Assembly: GCF_964275005.1 (NCBI RefSeq)
Contig: NC_092685.1
Span: 27,017,649-27,081,648, forward strand
Direction of reading: 5' to 3'
DNA: 64,000 nt
Origin: Diadema setosum
Lineage: Eukaryota; Echinodermata; Echinoidea; Diadematoida; Diadematidae
Shown piece after piece: positions 49,190-60,290 of this stretch; positions within the stretch are counted from its first letter, which is position 1; the number at the start of each line of letters is the position of its first letter. A program made the position numbers and the translations under genes. The notes below the pieces were generated by a model. It was not told the DNA's origin, did no database searches, and was given only the letters and a program-made list of their open reading frames with translations.

Positions 49190-50640
49190 TCCTTACACTG
49201 AATTCCTTTTCCTGTTTTCCCAGTCTACTTTGGGGGGGGGGGGGGTCATTGCAAATGCAGGCTACCAATCGGAAGGAACCAACACATTAAAAATCAGGTA
49301 GACTCTGCAAATACATAGTCAAATAAACATACTGCTTCTTCACTGTGCCACACTGAGAGCAATTTCAGTTATTTATACAATGTATACTGTAATGCACAAA
49401 ATGTATGTCTGAAACTCTCTCCACTATTTACACTACGGTACCACTGTTGTAGTACGAGTTATAAAGTACTGTAAGGTATAAGGCAATTTACAGTTCAGGC
49501 ACTTTGAGTTCGATACAAGATTCCACTTTAAATATTTAAAAAAATTTTCTTTGGTAACCTTCTCATCATATGGCTGCTTTAGAAAATGCTAATATACGGT
49601 TTGATTTTGAATTCGTTAATTTGTACACCCAACTTAAATCTAGAAGTAGAATTCACTGTAAAGGCACAACACTCGATCTTGTGGTACAAATAATTACAAC
49701 AAATTACTATCTCAGTGCATTAAACAACACGAAGAACATTTTAACAAGCTTTTTATATTAATCAGTTGCAATAAACAAGCTATCAAAAACCAAAATCATC
49801 GACTAGAAATTGAACAATGCTGACAAGCAACAAAATTAGGAGATTTAATGAAGACGGTGAAACACTCTCAAATGAGCAGATCGAAACATTCCTCCAACTA
49901 TTCCCCTATTTCCGCTCCCATATTTCTTTGCTGGAAATTACTGAAAATCAAAACAACAAAAATCCAATGATGATAGTTCATATCTATAGACTCGATGCAT
50001 TGTTTAAGTAGAAAATAACGTGATCAGTAGAGAATACAGGCCAAGGTTTAAAGAACCTTACAGGATATCAAATGTAAATATTTTCAAAGTGCCACCAGGG
50101 GTCGGTTGCTGGTAGCCTTCTGCAAACACTCTGCCATGATAAAAGGGACTAGGTACTGTACCCATGCTCCAGACTTTGGCCGACACCAGGGCCCGGGTAT
50201 ACTCTCCTTTGGAAGCAAATCGAGTGGCAAATTGGCAACAACTGTTGGATATACGACTTTGTGTCAGTAGTTGCCTTTGTCAGCGTCTGGGTTGTTGTTG
50301 TTCTTTGTTGGTTTTTTAGAACCCAGACTCCTCTTACAGCAATGTATGGAAGGTTGAAATGTGTACATTCAGATGAGTCTTCTGAAAACTCAACTACAAT
50401 ATATGCACTTTATTCAAGGTGAAAAGGCAAGGAGGCAGGTAACATTATTTTTTTCAACTTAAAATACCTTGTTACAGATTCACCCTGGCAAGTTGCTCAG
50501 GATGTGAAAGCAAGAAGGCAGCTTGTTGAAACTTCTGGTGGGTACTTCGGTCTTGCTTGACACATTTGTAAGAAGGCATCCTATCAAATCTCACACTGGT
50601 GGTGTGTTTAGGACAAGAAGTCATCACCAAGGTGCTTTCT

Positions 50641-50801
50641 GGGCCCCATTTCATAAGAGATGTTAGGATACCCACTTCCCGTAGCAACAGCAAATGAGAA
50701 AGCTGAATTCTTGTTGTAACTATGACAATTGCCATTCAGCAAAGAGTCCCCATCATAGCAACTCTCTTTTCTATTTTTTTTTTTTTAATGAAATGGGGCC
50801 C
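50641..50801. mobile_element. 161-bp MITE (second copy of the 637-794 family)
   Basis: Ends GGGCCCCATTTCATAAGA and TTAATGAAATGGGGCCC. Interior segments (GTTAGGATACC, TTGCCATTCAGCAA, ATCATAGCAACTCTC) match the 637 copy in inverted order. A T run has expanded near the right end. Confidence 0.8.
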
Positions 50802-50940
50802 TGTTCCTAATTAAATGGGTGCCTTCCTACCTCCTCATTGCATGTTTATCTTTGTTCACCATTCAATCAATACCTGCATGTACGTACATTGTACATAACC
50901 TGTTTTCCCATATGAAGGGATAATTTGGGTATTTAACAGA

Positions 50941-51504
50941 GACATCACATGCGCACAAATTTCAAATCCATGAACGGATAAGATGTTTGTGTGCACATGC
51001 GCTGGCCGTAGTATTCAGTATGTAGCTCTCCCAAGGTCCTCTCGACCGAGTCACATTCAGTCATCAATTCGAACAGAAAGGGACTATTGGCAGAACCAAA
51101 CGTTGCCCGAAGCCTGTTTTCAATACTTCAACTTAACTGGTAAGCCTTCAAATTGAAGAAATTTTTGGATTTTAAGTTGATATTTACCCGCGATACTAAA
51201 TCTGTCATGATCGTGAATGCTACAATGCGAAGCCCCATTACGCTATGCGTATGGGGCTGCACGCTGCTGGTCGCAGTAATATCATGCAATAATGGTTTCG
51301 TACAATACGTGTACTAACTCGCCGCCGTACGGCGGCGGCTCTGGTACGAAACCATTATTGCATGATTACTCAGACATGAGAGCACTTTGGGGCGAGCAAG
51401 TCTCACAGTGTGAGTTATATGAAAGGTACTTTAACCTGAAACACAAACTAAGACAAGGAAATTCAGGGAAACTTTGAGGTACCAAAACTTTATATTATCT
51501 TTAA
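50941..51504. mobile_element. Half copy of the 48179 foldback element (one arm plus loop)
   Basis: From the CATCACATGCGCAC loop to the TATTATCTTTAA end it matches the reverse complement of the left arm of the 48179 element, including the GCCGCCGTACGGCGGC segment absent from that element's right arm. Here ATGCAATAATGGTTTCGTAC and its mirror flank this palindrome, giving a secondary cruciform at about 51283-51364. The other arm is missing. Confidence 0.8.
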
Positions 51505-51827
51505 GTTATTCCAGCTCATTCAAAGTACTAATCCACAACAACATCCAAATTTAAAACCGTCCTGAAAACATTGTACAAGTATGTACAACCTGTCAAAAAA
51601 GCAGTACACATACCATATGTATGTACTACCAATTGCAAAGTGAAATATTCACTGATCCTCATCCATGCTTAATAGAGAAGGAAGCTACTTCAATTTTGCA
51701 TGAGGTGTCATGTTCTGTTAAAATTCATTTCATACAAGTTGAGGGACGGATTTCTGACTGCAGACTGCTGTTTGTCACCCTCTAAAAAGCAAGGGGGAGC
51801 AATTCCCAAGATACACTGTAAGCCTCA

Positions 51828-52130
51828 TGAATCTGACCATCTCTTCAGTGGGGTGTTAGCCCACACTTGTTCTTGTTGTGGAGCCCTGTCAATCATTGTT
51901 TCCCTACCTGCAAGAATGGGACTTCTCTCTCCAAACTGAGCCAGAAAGAACTGTCTATTTGAATAGTATTCACCAAGTGTCTTTCCGTCTGTCTCGGAGA
52001 GGTGTACTGCATACTTGTACTGTATTGTAAGTCCTCTAATGGAACCCCCCACAGTCGCAACCTCTGAACTACTGGCAGTAGCTTCTTTCTCATCTTTCTT
52101 GTGGACCAGTGCATACAGTTGTATGTATGT
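51828..52130 (-). pseudogene. Possible lone exon or decayed gene fragment, unidentified
   Basis: A 101-codon stop-to-stop frame on the minus strand reads plausibly as protein: YALVHKKDEKE, SIRGLTIQYKYAVHL, DGKTLGEYYSNRQFFLAQFG. Inside it, GCAG/GTAGGG at 51908/51907 is a good donor that would end the exon in phase 1. No convincing acceptor precedes the frame. A second protein-like frame just upstream (GTPGIVCSAVPAHLGDRYTM) is out of register, as if frameshifted. Phase 1 does not fit the host gene's phase-0 intron, so it is not simply one of its exons. No family recognised. Confidence 0.25.
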
Positions 52131-52316
52131 CTAACTGTGACAAGTACATTGTATATCTGTCTCCCAAGTGAGCTGGGACAGCAGAACATACAATACCTGG
52201 AGTGCCACCTGAATCCAATTGCTCTAATCCTAATAGGGAATTTTGCCAAGAACATGAAAGCTGATGATAATTTGCATCTAGATGTTATGCTTGACAATAC
52301 TTATCCCTGACAGGTA

Positions 52317-52536
52317 CCATAAAACCAGAAATTTCTGCATGCATGAAACTTTAACGAATTTTGCGAGGAACCAAGATTCGTGCTTGTAAGTAAAATGCAT
52401 GTAAAAGTTTCATCTAAAAAAAGAATGCCAGTCACCAATATCATAATATGCAAAAAAATGTCATACTGCAAAAAAAAAGGCCATTGGCTCCAATTAGCGA
52501 AAGTTTTCATGCTGGGAATGTTTCTGGTTTAACAGT
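52317..52536. mobile_element. 220-bp TA-flanked MITE (second copy of the 5062 family)
   Basis: The left end TA-CCATAAAACCAGAAATTTC and the right end TTCTGGTTTAACAG-TA, with internal GCATGAAACTTTAACG and CGAAAGTTTTCATGC arms, match the 5062 element. Confidence 0.75.
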
Positions 52537-52561
52537 ATTCTAGATCATGTAGACGCAAAAC

Positions 52562-52675
52562 TTAGAGACAATCTTTTTCTTTTTCTTTTTTTTTTTCTTC
52601 AAAATTTTTATTTATTTATTTATTTATTAATTAATTAATTATTTTTTTTTTTCTTTTTTTTTTTGGGGGGGGGGG
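52562..52675 (+). repeat. T-rich tract with (TTTA)n and terminal G run
   Basis: T runs, then ATTTATTTATTTATT and TTAATTAATTAATT, then T runs ending in about 11 G. Confidence 0.88.
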
Positions 52676-54321
52676 AGTACATGTACAGTATTTCTGCAAT
52701 TCCCTTGCATTTGTGGAAGAAAACAGCTGCAAATGACAAAATATACAAGAATGTCAAACTACAATGATTACTGTATCATCATATGTTTACCTGTGTAGGT
52801 GTATGTGAAAAAAAAAAAGTTGATTAAAAATTTTGATATAACTGAAATTTGAAAATCTGCAGCCAATTCCTGATCATTACACATTTACAAATTGTTTCAT
52901 GCCTTCCATCAAATAAACGTAATACGAGGAAAACTTTGATAAACAATAGAATGTTTTCCATTGTTGATTTTTTTTTAAAGGTATTATTATGAATACCTTT
53001 AAGGGCTCTGAAGGACACAGCACCACAGTGCCCAATTACAACATTGGCTAAAAATGTAACATGTTGGTATGTAAATCTGGGCAAAATCAGGTTATAAATG
53101 GAAAATGAACCCAGTGCGTTTTTCCTCAAGAGAGGTGGGCAGTATTTTGTGCACAAATACTGTACTGTGTGTGTATTTTGTATGCGCACTCTGCAATGAA
53201 CTGCACAGGTCTCCAGAAGTATGTGCCATGTTCTCCTCATCTGCGGCAAACACAGCAGAACCTCAAAAGAAGTTGTCTTAGATTCGTGATAGGATGTCTA
53301 GCACAACATTCATGCCAGGCTAACATGCCAGGCTCACTCCAGACTCATGCTTTTTCCATGACCGTTTAGAGTCCCCAGCCTCTGCAGGGTAAAACACAAC
53401 ACAACCTCTACGGGTTGTACCGTGTTTTTGGCAACGCTAAACGGGGTTTAAGTTAGTCAGTGTAAGGAAGCGCAGAATACATTGTACTATACATGTACAC
53501 TTGTAGTCTTCTGTTAGTTAATATTTCATGTCATAATAACCAGGACTTTATATGAGAAAACCTCATTTTTTAACCTTCCTTTCTTATATCTTATTTTCTT
53601 GAGGTGGGGGAGGGTACATGTAGGGTTGGAAATGTCAGTAAGTTTGCTCTTTCTTACCAAAAAAAAAAAAAAATCATGTTTTCATGGCTTCAATCCAGAT
53701 CATATATCACAATGCAGGTATTTGGTTAGGGGATATGAATAACCTCCTAGATAAAATTAGCATTGCTTATCTTGTTTGCAAGACAAAACAATCTTTCTGT
53801 GCAAAGTGGTGTCTGGTTGTACTTGACCTACACTGTACACTGTACAGCTGTACTTCAGGTCCTTTCATTCACATACAGTGTACTGTGTATTAAAAAAACA
53901 AAGTTTGTGAGTTCTCTTTGAAGTTAAAATGGATTTCAATGAGCTGGATTATTAAAGTAAATCTCATAATCCCTTTGGTAATTCCAATGGCTTTCATGTG
54001 AGACTGTTGCATTAGAACAACTTTCACTGGAAATGTCGTGGGAGTAAAATGTGTGATGTCTGGGCTTTCTACTATTCACACTGAAAATTGTGACAGCAAG
54101 ATACATGTAGTCATGTACAATTCATGCTTGCAAAGTTATAAGCCACAAAGTTACTCTGAATGTTGTTGGTGAAAGCTTTTGCATTTGCAGAAATGATTAG
54201 TACATCATATCTGTTAATGTTATCATCCTGATCACAGCATCACACAGGTCACATATATTTTGCTGAAAGCAGTGGTGAAGCAAATAGTTTGTTGTATTAA
54301 AAGGGTATTCCACAAGCCCCC

Positions 54322-54370
54322 ACCCCCCCCCCCCCCTCAAACAAGAAAAGAAAAAAAAAGAAAAAAAAAA
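54322..54370 (+). repeat. C run followed by A-rich tract
   Basis: About 14 C, then AAGAAAAGAAAAAAAAAGAAAA. Confidence 0.88.
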
Positions 54371-54971
54371 CACAGCACCATGCATTAAGAACTAGGTGGG
54401 GTTTTTATTATTTCTTTTTTATAAAGCAATAAAAAAAAAAAAAACTGGCAAATTTCTTGGAAAGAAACAGGGTACACCCTGATCCTGTTTAATGTCTCCT
54501 TGTAATATGTCTCGAATGCAGGAAAAAACAATCGAGATATAGCAATCCTGGTAACTTCCTTCCAGCACTTTGAACAAGGCGCTATTGTTGTAGTAAGTCC
54601 TTGTATATAGACACCATTCCCTACTTTCACGCAAAAATAATTGTAAATGAGTTATTGACTTTTGACTGAGAGTGAATTACAAATTGATTATTCACTTTGT
54701 TAAAATTTAGTGCTTACATGTAGGCCTACAGCGCATGGACTGTATAATTGTGAAAGTCTGTTAAGAGAAATAAACAATAAAAGTGTACAAAATGATCAGT
54801 AAGTCACAGGCATAATTTGAATGCTCCGATGGTATTCAATATTCTTCAATATCTTGATAAGCTGATATTGCTGCATTCCCTCAATTCACATGCACTTGTA
54901 AGCCCATCGGGTGTACTGAAGGGTTTCATTCTCCCATAAACATTTTGTGCTGGTATAGCATCTCCTCATTT

Positions 54972-55477
54972 CAAGGTGCTACATTGCTTTCAGATTGCCT
55001 AGGGCAAGTGAAAATCAAAGTCTGGCAACTTTTCAGAACAATGAGCAAAAATCTTCGCCCAATTTGGGCAAGCAAAAAGTTTCGAAGACAATTTTTTTTT
55101 TTTTTTAATCTTCCTCCTCAAATCCATAAAGTCAATCATACAGAAGCTCAAAGATAACTGTGAGTGATGCAACACACTTTTTGAATATTAAATTATATTT
55201 TGTCAACAGCAACTTTCCAACACTTTTATGTAAAGAAGCCCAAATGCAATGCAACACCAACCCTTAATCAAACCAAGTGTTTGGAATCAATGTGTGGTGT
55301 TTATTTGTGTTTTATCAAGTCCTTGACTTACAAGTGATTTTATTTATTATTTTCTTATATTTTTTTTACTTTCTTTTCAGGCAAGTAGAATTCATGTTCA
55401 GGCAAGTATTCTGCAACAATTTGAAAATCTGCTTGCTTGCAAGCTGTTAAAAAAAAAAGAAGTTATGGAGCACCCTG
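54972..55477. mobile_element. 506-bp hAT-like MITE (copy 2) with near-8-bp target duplication
   Basis: Ends CAAGGTGCTACATTG and GTTATGGAGCACCCTG. The left flank ends CTCATTT and the right flank begins CTCATTT, a 7-base match consistent with a slightly mutated 8-bp hAT duplication. Inverted relative to the 44075 copy and about 10.4 kb from it, within the same intron. Confidence 0.72.
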
Positions 55478-55510
55478 CTCATTTACCAAAAAATAACAAT
55501 ACAAAGTTGC

Positions 55511-55656
55511 TGGTTTTTTTTTTTTTTTTTTTTTGGGGGGGGGGGGAGGGTAAGATGGGGAGGAGGGAAGATAGTTGCATTCTGTTTGTTTTAGTATTTG
55601 GCATTTTATCCTAGTTTTAGCTTGTACTTTTCTTTTTTTTGGGGGGGGGGGGGGAG
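55511..55656 (+). repeat. Two T-run/G-run blocks
   Basis: T then G runs at about 55511-55548 and again at about 55628-55656. The G runs have quadruplex potential. They lie just inside the intron, near the donor of the minus-strand gene. Confidence 0.85.
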
Positions 55657-55789
55657 GAGAACATGGATGAGAGAGAGTTCAAATCAAGGAAATTCCATGC
55701 ATCCTTATCTTCATCTTTATAATTACAAAGCAGCAATGCTGCATATATTTATACCACAAAGAAAAAAAAAATCAAATAAAATGTCTTAC

Positions 55790-56605
55790 CAGCTGGCATT
55801 TTCTCTTCTCATGCTTGATGTTGATGGGCTGGCTCCTGCCGTGATTGCACTTCCTCTCAATCCATTCCCGATACTTGCAATTCCGGGGCGGGGGATCCAC
55901 GGTGTCAGGTGAGAATGTCACTTTTACGCACCTCCTGAAGGCTTCTTCTGACAACTCTGAGCAATCCAGCGGTGGGAAGGTGCTGGCCCGACGTCGCCTG
56001 CCGTAGCGGTTCTTCAGGCAAGACTTCAGACAAGCCTTGGCCGTCACTGCCCCTGGCTCCACGGAACCCTCAGAAGGCTGATCGCCTTGTGCTCTGTCTG
56101 ATTTTGCAGACTTTGGGGCAGAGCTCTTCTCATTTTCTTCGAAGTCGCTCTGGTGTTTCTCCGACTCCATCTCCTCTTCCGTCTTCTTGGTGCGAGCAAC
56201 CTGAACGCTGTCGTCGCTGGAGTTGTCACCTGAATCCGCGGAGGTGTGACCATCTTCAGCGGGCCTGTCGGGACTACCGTCGTCTGGAGAGAGGCAGAGG
56301 ACATGTCCAATGTCTCTGCTACTGCTGGGCATGTGCGACTCGCTTGGAAGAGACTGGCAGACTATTGGAGAAATGTCTCCTGCATCTAGTGGGGAATCAG
56401 AGCATGCATTTACAGGAGGTGTGCTCTTGCTTGCAGTCCTCTTGAAAAAGGGTATCTTGATGTGCAACGTCGGCCGCCCTTTAGAACGACGCTTTGAGTT
56501 CGGACTTTCATTTCCACTCCCGTTTCCATCGGTTTGCACTCGCTGCACATCCGCATTTTCTGCCTTTCCATTAGTCAAGGCCCTAGGATTTTTATCCTCT
56601 GGCAT
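55790..56605 (-). CDS. Unrecognised gene, first coding exon; putative PP1-binding protein (272 residues)
   Basis: Longest plausible coding frame in the window. ATG in good context (TAACAATGCC) and a phase-0 donor CTG/GTAAGA after residue 272. GC content and codon use look coding, unlike the flanks. The product is hydrophilic and probably disordered: basic patch at residues 38-61, acidic Ser/Asp/Glu-rich middle (about 105-185), then an ordered-looking basic end. There, SCLK (195-198) resembles the SILK motif, RRRRAS (203-208) is a basophilic kinase-type site, and KVTF (228-231) fits the RVxF docking motif of protein phosphatase 1. SILK upstream of RVxF is the order seen in several PP1 regulators. 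PP1 binding is inference; nuclear location is possible from the basic clusters. Not matched to GADD34/PPP1R15 or other PP1 subunits I know. Confidence 0.8.
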
Positions 56606-57089
56606 TGTTAAAGCTTTAGTAGTACATGAAGCATCAAAATCTGGATAGCCTTCCCCTCTAGATAGAGTTTTCTACAGAGATCTCATGTCACTTGCGTACC
56701 TACAAATCCAATTTCTATTCAGCTTTGGCCTTCCCAGGGCGAAAATACAACTTAACTACACATCTGTTCTGCAGTTGAGTCACTATAAACAGTAACACAT
56801 CAGGCTGTCAAAGGTCATGACACGACAGTTTGATATCAAAAGCCAACACAACAATCAAAGTAATGCTCCATGAAGAAAGGCAATGACGGAATGTCCTTTG
56901 CAACTGCAGCGCTCTGCCACACATGCACCCCGGCCCTGGAACTGCAGTCAACACCAGCCGACAAACACTGTTCGTCCACCAAGGATTGAAACTATACTGT
57001 CGTCTTTCTCCAGCTCCAGCTGGGCACCAGCTTCGCAGTTGCAGTCCCAGTTGGAATGGTGGTTTGTGTCGCTATTCGTCTGTTGTTGT
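56606..57089 (-). other. Possible 5' UTR / promoter-proximal region of the minus-strand gene
   Basis: Directly 5' of the ATG at 56605. A TTTTGTTACAG acceptor-like site at 57090 could open a 5' UTR exon, but several upstream ATGs lie inside, so the model is uncertain. No TATA box in a convincing position was noted. Confidence 0.25.
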
Positions 57090-57231
57090 CTGTAACAAAA
57101 TAGTAGTAGGAGTAATTCAAAATATTATAGAACGAGGCTAAAAATAAGTTGGGGCAAAGATGCAAATCGAAGGATCAGCAATCACTCAGTATAAAACTGT
57201 AAAAGGTCAAACCACATTAGACTGTCTAGTT

Positions 57232-57978
57232 CAGTTCGGGAAACCCACTCACAAGGGGGGCCCCTCCTTATAAGTAACCCGTCCCCCTTATAAGTAACCC
57301 CGTCCCCCTTATAAGTAACCCCCGGGGCACCCCTTATAAGGAGTCTCCACGCTTTTTTGCAATGCAACGCGAAAATGAAAGGACTGCGGCAATTCGCTTG
57401 ATTATGTCCATAAAGCTTCACAAGTTTCCTAGTTACTCACGAAATTTGAGCAAAATCGGTTTGAGGCATCATATCTAAAATCATGGATTTAAATGCGATG
57501 TCAAACGACCCATGCGAATGCTGAAATGCGAGCGATTACTGGCGTGAGTGTCGCCAGGCGCGGCGGCGCGGCAATGCTTGAGTGCAGACGTGGCGACTGA
57601 GCACGGAGGTCAGTCGCCACGTCTGCACTCAAACATTGCCGCGCCGCCGCGCCTGGCGACACTCACGCCAGTAATCGCTCGCATTTCAGCATTCGCATGG
57701 GTCGTTTGACATCGCGTTTAAATCCATGATTTTAGATATGATGCCTCAAACCGATTTTGCTCAAATTTCGTGAGTAACTAGGAAACTTGTGAAGCTTTAT
57801 GGACATAATCAAGCGAATTGCCGCAGTCCTTTCATTTTCGCGTTGCATTGCAAAAAAGCGTGGAGACTCCTTATAAGGGGTGCCCCGGGGGTTACTTATA
57901 AGGGGGACGGGGTTACTTATAAGGGGGACGGGTTACTTATAAGGAGGGGCCCCCCTTGTGAGTGGGTTTCCCGGACTG
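57232..57978. mobile_element. 747-bp nearly perfect palindrome (foldback element)
   Basis: The two halves are reverse complements over about 369 bp each around a 9-base spacer, GCACGGAGG, at 57601-57609. Outer ends are CAGTTCGGGAAACCC and GGGTTTCCCGGACTG. Each arm holds three copies of a CTTATAAGTAACC unit spaced by CCCCGT-type sequence. Near the centre a CG-rich segment (GGCGCGGCGGCGCGGC) stands out. The mirrored open frames MKLYGHNQANCR.. on both sides are products of the palindrome. CTAGTTCAG occurs at the left edge and beyond the right edge and may be related to a target duplication. Unclassified DNA element. Confidence 0.88.
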
Positions 57979-58937
57979 AGTTCTAGTTCAGTTTCACTCA
58001 CTCAGGCCTCAGCCCTTTCTAAACTAGAATACTAGTACTAGATGACGATATTATTATATTGTCCTATTATAGTCTATCTAACAAAGTTCTGGGGGAGTAA
58101 AGTAAACCCACTTTTCGTGACGGCACCTTCCGTGATTTCTATGCGCTACCCGACACAAACACTGAAACAGCGAAACAAAAAAGACAGAGTAAAATTTAGA
58201 GGTAAAGTCGAATGCTTACATGGCGTCAAACCTCCTCACCTCAAGAAGGAGACTTATTCGAAGAAGACTGATGATTCTGTTTATTTACTTCTCCAGATCG
58301 TCAGATCGCGACCACATCTGCACACAGCTTTACAATTCTGGGAAATTCTGCGATGATGATGTCGATCGTAGATTGAGAGCTCAGTTCAAGTGTATACCTC
58401 GTGCACAATATACGCGGGCCACCTCGGGCTGTTCAGCCTAACAACTACGATTGGTTGCTCACGTAGGCTCGCCTACTCTACATGGCTTTATGCACGCCCA
58501 ACCCCCGTACTTTTCCGCAGTCAGACCCGCAGGTTGATGTGGGTACATGTACTGTCTGTGGTGGGTACTGTGTGTGTGTTGCAGCTTTGGATTTTTTTTT
58601 TTTTTTTGTCAGTATCGACTACTAGTATATGCTAAAACCAGACCAATTATTCTATTCATTGCAAATTTTTGTCTAACGCCACATGGATTACTCAGCTTAA
58701 GTTCATATTTTTAGTGTATATTTTAAACACATATTACGTTTCTTATAGAATTACTGCCTTTTTGACATAGAATGAATCAATTTTGAATCCTAAAGTATGA
58801 AATTCTGGGGATATGTTTCAAAACGCAGAAGATAAAGACTAGCAAAAAGGGGGCACGGTTCATGTGACTTTCGTTTCACGTGTACGCCGACCTAATTGTA
58901 AACAATGGGGTCGGCGTTGTAGCCACTGCTCCATGGG

Positions 58938-59000
58938 CACCTCCCTGGTCAGTGCAAGATGTATACTAGTACCAGGGAGGTGAGACAAATCACCTCCCTG
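58938..59000. other. CACCTCCCTGG hairpin cluster
   Basis: CACCTCCCTGGT (58938) pairs with ACCAGGGAGGTG (58971-58982) across a 21-base loop, and a third CACCTCCCTG follows at 58991. CCAGGGAGGTACC recurs at about 59163. Possibly part of a small repeat. Confidence 0.55.
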
Positions 59001-59106
59001 CTAGTACACAGAGTGCCAATGGTCAACGTGTTTACTTCTGTGCAAATATAGTCTGGTTTCCAGACCGCTTGCCAACTTTAGTCCCTTCACGAACAACAAC
59101 AACAAC

Positions 59107-59107
<1 letters not shown>

Positions 59108-59137
<30 letters not shown>
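59108..59137 (+). repeat. Poly-A tract
   Basis: About 30 A after CAACAACAACAACC. Confidence 0.9.
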
Positions 59138-59139
<2 letters not shown>

Positions 59140-59298
59140 CGCCCTCTGCGGTGTTTACCAATCCAGGGAGGTACCAACGAGATTTTTTTTTTTCTCAGTG
59201 TAGAGATGAGTACACTGTTGTTTTTTTTTTTTTCATTTTTATAGGCACAAGAGTACAAAAACTATAAGGGAGGTACGAGGGTGGGGGTACTAAGCAGG

Positions 59299-59322
59299 GA
59301 GAAGTCTCTCTCTCTCTCTCTC
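59299..59322 (+). repeat. (TC)n microsatellite
   Basis: About 12 TC units. Confidence 0.9.
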
Positions 59323-59771
59323 ATGCCATGGAGTTCCATGTTCACATAGTAATGTACTCCACGAATAGTCAATACAGGCAAATGGTCTGGAACCAGAGTA
59401 GCCTAATGGTACCTCCTCGAGATTATCGATAATACACAAAAAACTCAACCACGCTTGTCCATGGCTGTTTCTTTCAGTGTGTTACAGATTTCTTTCTCTC
59501 TGTTTTTTTTTTCTCTCTCTCTTGGTCTACCCCCCCCCCCCCTCTTACACTCTTTCTCAAGGCTCTCAATCAGAAGATTCTGAGTTCATTCAAATCCTTT
59601 TACAAGATGTTTTACTTCATAGGCCCATCTTGTACCCGGGGATGTTCTTTATAGGTAGTAAGGTACGAAGAGGTAGGCGTAGGCTACTCCGTATCCATAA
59701 AGACATAGGCCTAGGTCCTATTGTGATTATCATCAACACTCTAACAGTATGATTATCGTACCGTTAATCTG

Positions 59772-59900
59772 AAAATAAGAATAAGATTCGTTATTCTGAA
59801 AGTTCATTAATTTCAAAAACGAAAAAAAGAAAAAGAAAAAAAAAAACAAAGTTCGGAATTTTGAAGGTTCGTTAGTATGCACCTTCTTTTCATTTACGGA
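59772..59900 (-). repeat. GAACCTTCGGAAT-family repeat, left part split by an insertion
   Basis: On the minus strand it reads GTGCATACTAACGAACCTTC..AATTCCGAAC, matching 34240-34360. The MITE at 59901-60290 separates it from the rest of the family sequence at 60291. Confidence 0.65.
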
Positions 59901-60290
59901 TTAAAGGGTGTGTACAGTTGTGGTCGAGGTGAGGATTTAGCTTTTAACGTTTTGCGAGATATTCAGAAACCACTCTTTAAGATGTCAAAGAGCATGCAGT
60001 TCTAAGGGGTATCAAAAGTTTATTCGATGAAAATCGGTTTTGAAATGGCTGAGATATCCAAAAACAAGGTGAAGCAAAGAGATCCTAATAAAGTTGTGGC
60101 ATGTCGCCTTTTATTATTAGCACTTTTTTTGATATCTCAGCCATTTGAAAACCAATTTTCATCAAATAAACGTTGAATCCTTCTTAAAATTACATGCCCT
60201 TTTCATATTTCATAAGAGGCTTTTCATTGTCACCTGGGAATGTTCAAAACATGAATCCCCACCTCAACCAGTACTGTACAGTCCCTTTAA
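59901..60290. mobile_element. 390-bp TTAA-bounded MITE, family B (copy 4)
   Basis: Begins TTAAAGGGTGTGTACAG and ends CAGTACTGTACAGTCCCTTTAA-type sequence. Arms GATGAAAATCGGTTTTGAAA and its mirror. Same orientation as the 31033 copy. Inserted within the GAACCTTCGGAAT repeat. Confidence 0.85.

Larger units (their letters stand above)
42877..55789 (-). other. About 12.9-kb intron of the minus-strand gene
   Basis: Bounded by donor CTG/GTAAGA (at 55789) and acceptor TTATGCAG (at 42877). Filled with inverted-repeat elements (44075, 48179, 50641, 50941, 52317, 54972), CA and homopolymer runs, a 77-base hairpin (46184) and one protein-like relic (51828-52130, same strand). No other in-phase exon was recognised. 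Confidence 0.6.

Noticed and set aside
55972..56648. Plus-strand and other-frame ORFs of 88-157 codons
   Set aside because: Shadows of the coding exon on the minus strand at 55790-56605.
57182..57986. Identical 60-79-codon frames MKLYGHNQANCR.. on both strands
   Set aside because: They arise because the 57232-57978 palindrome repeats the same sequence in both directions.
59477..59752. 91-codon frame after a pyrimidine-rich acceptor-like site
   Set aside because: The acceptor-like tract is good, but neither frame resembles a known protein, and one hits a stop at the putative donor.
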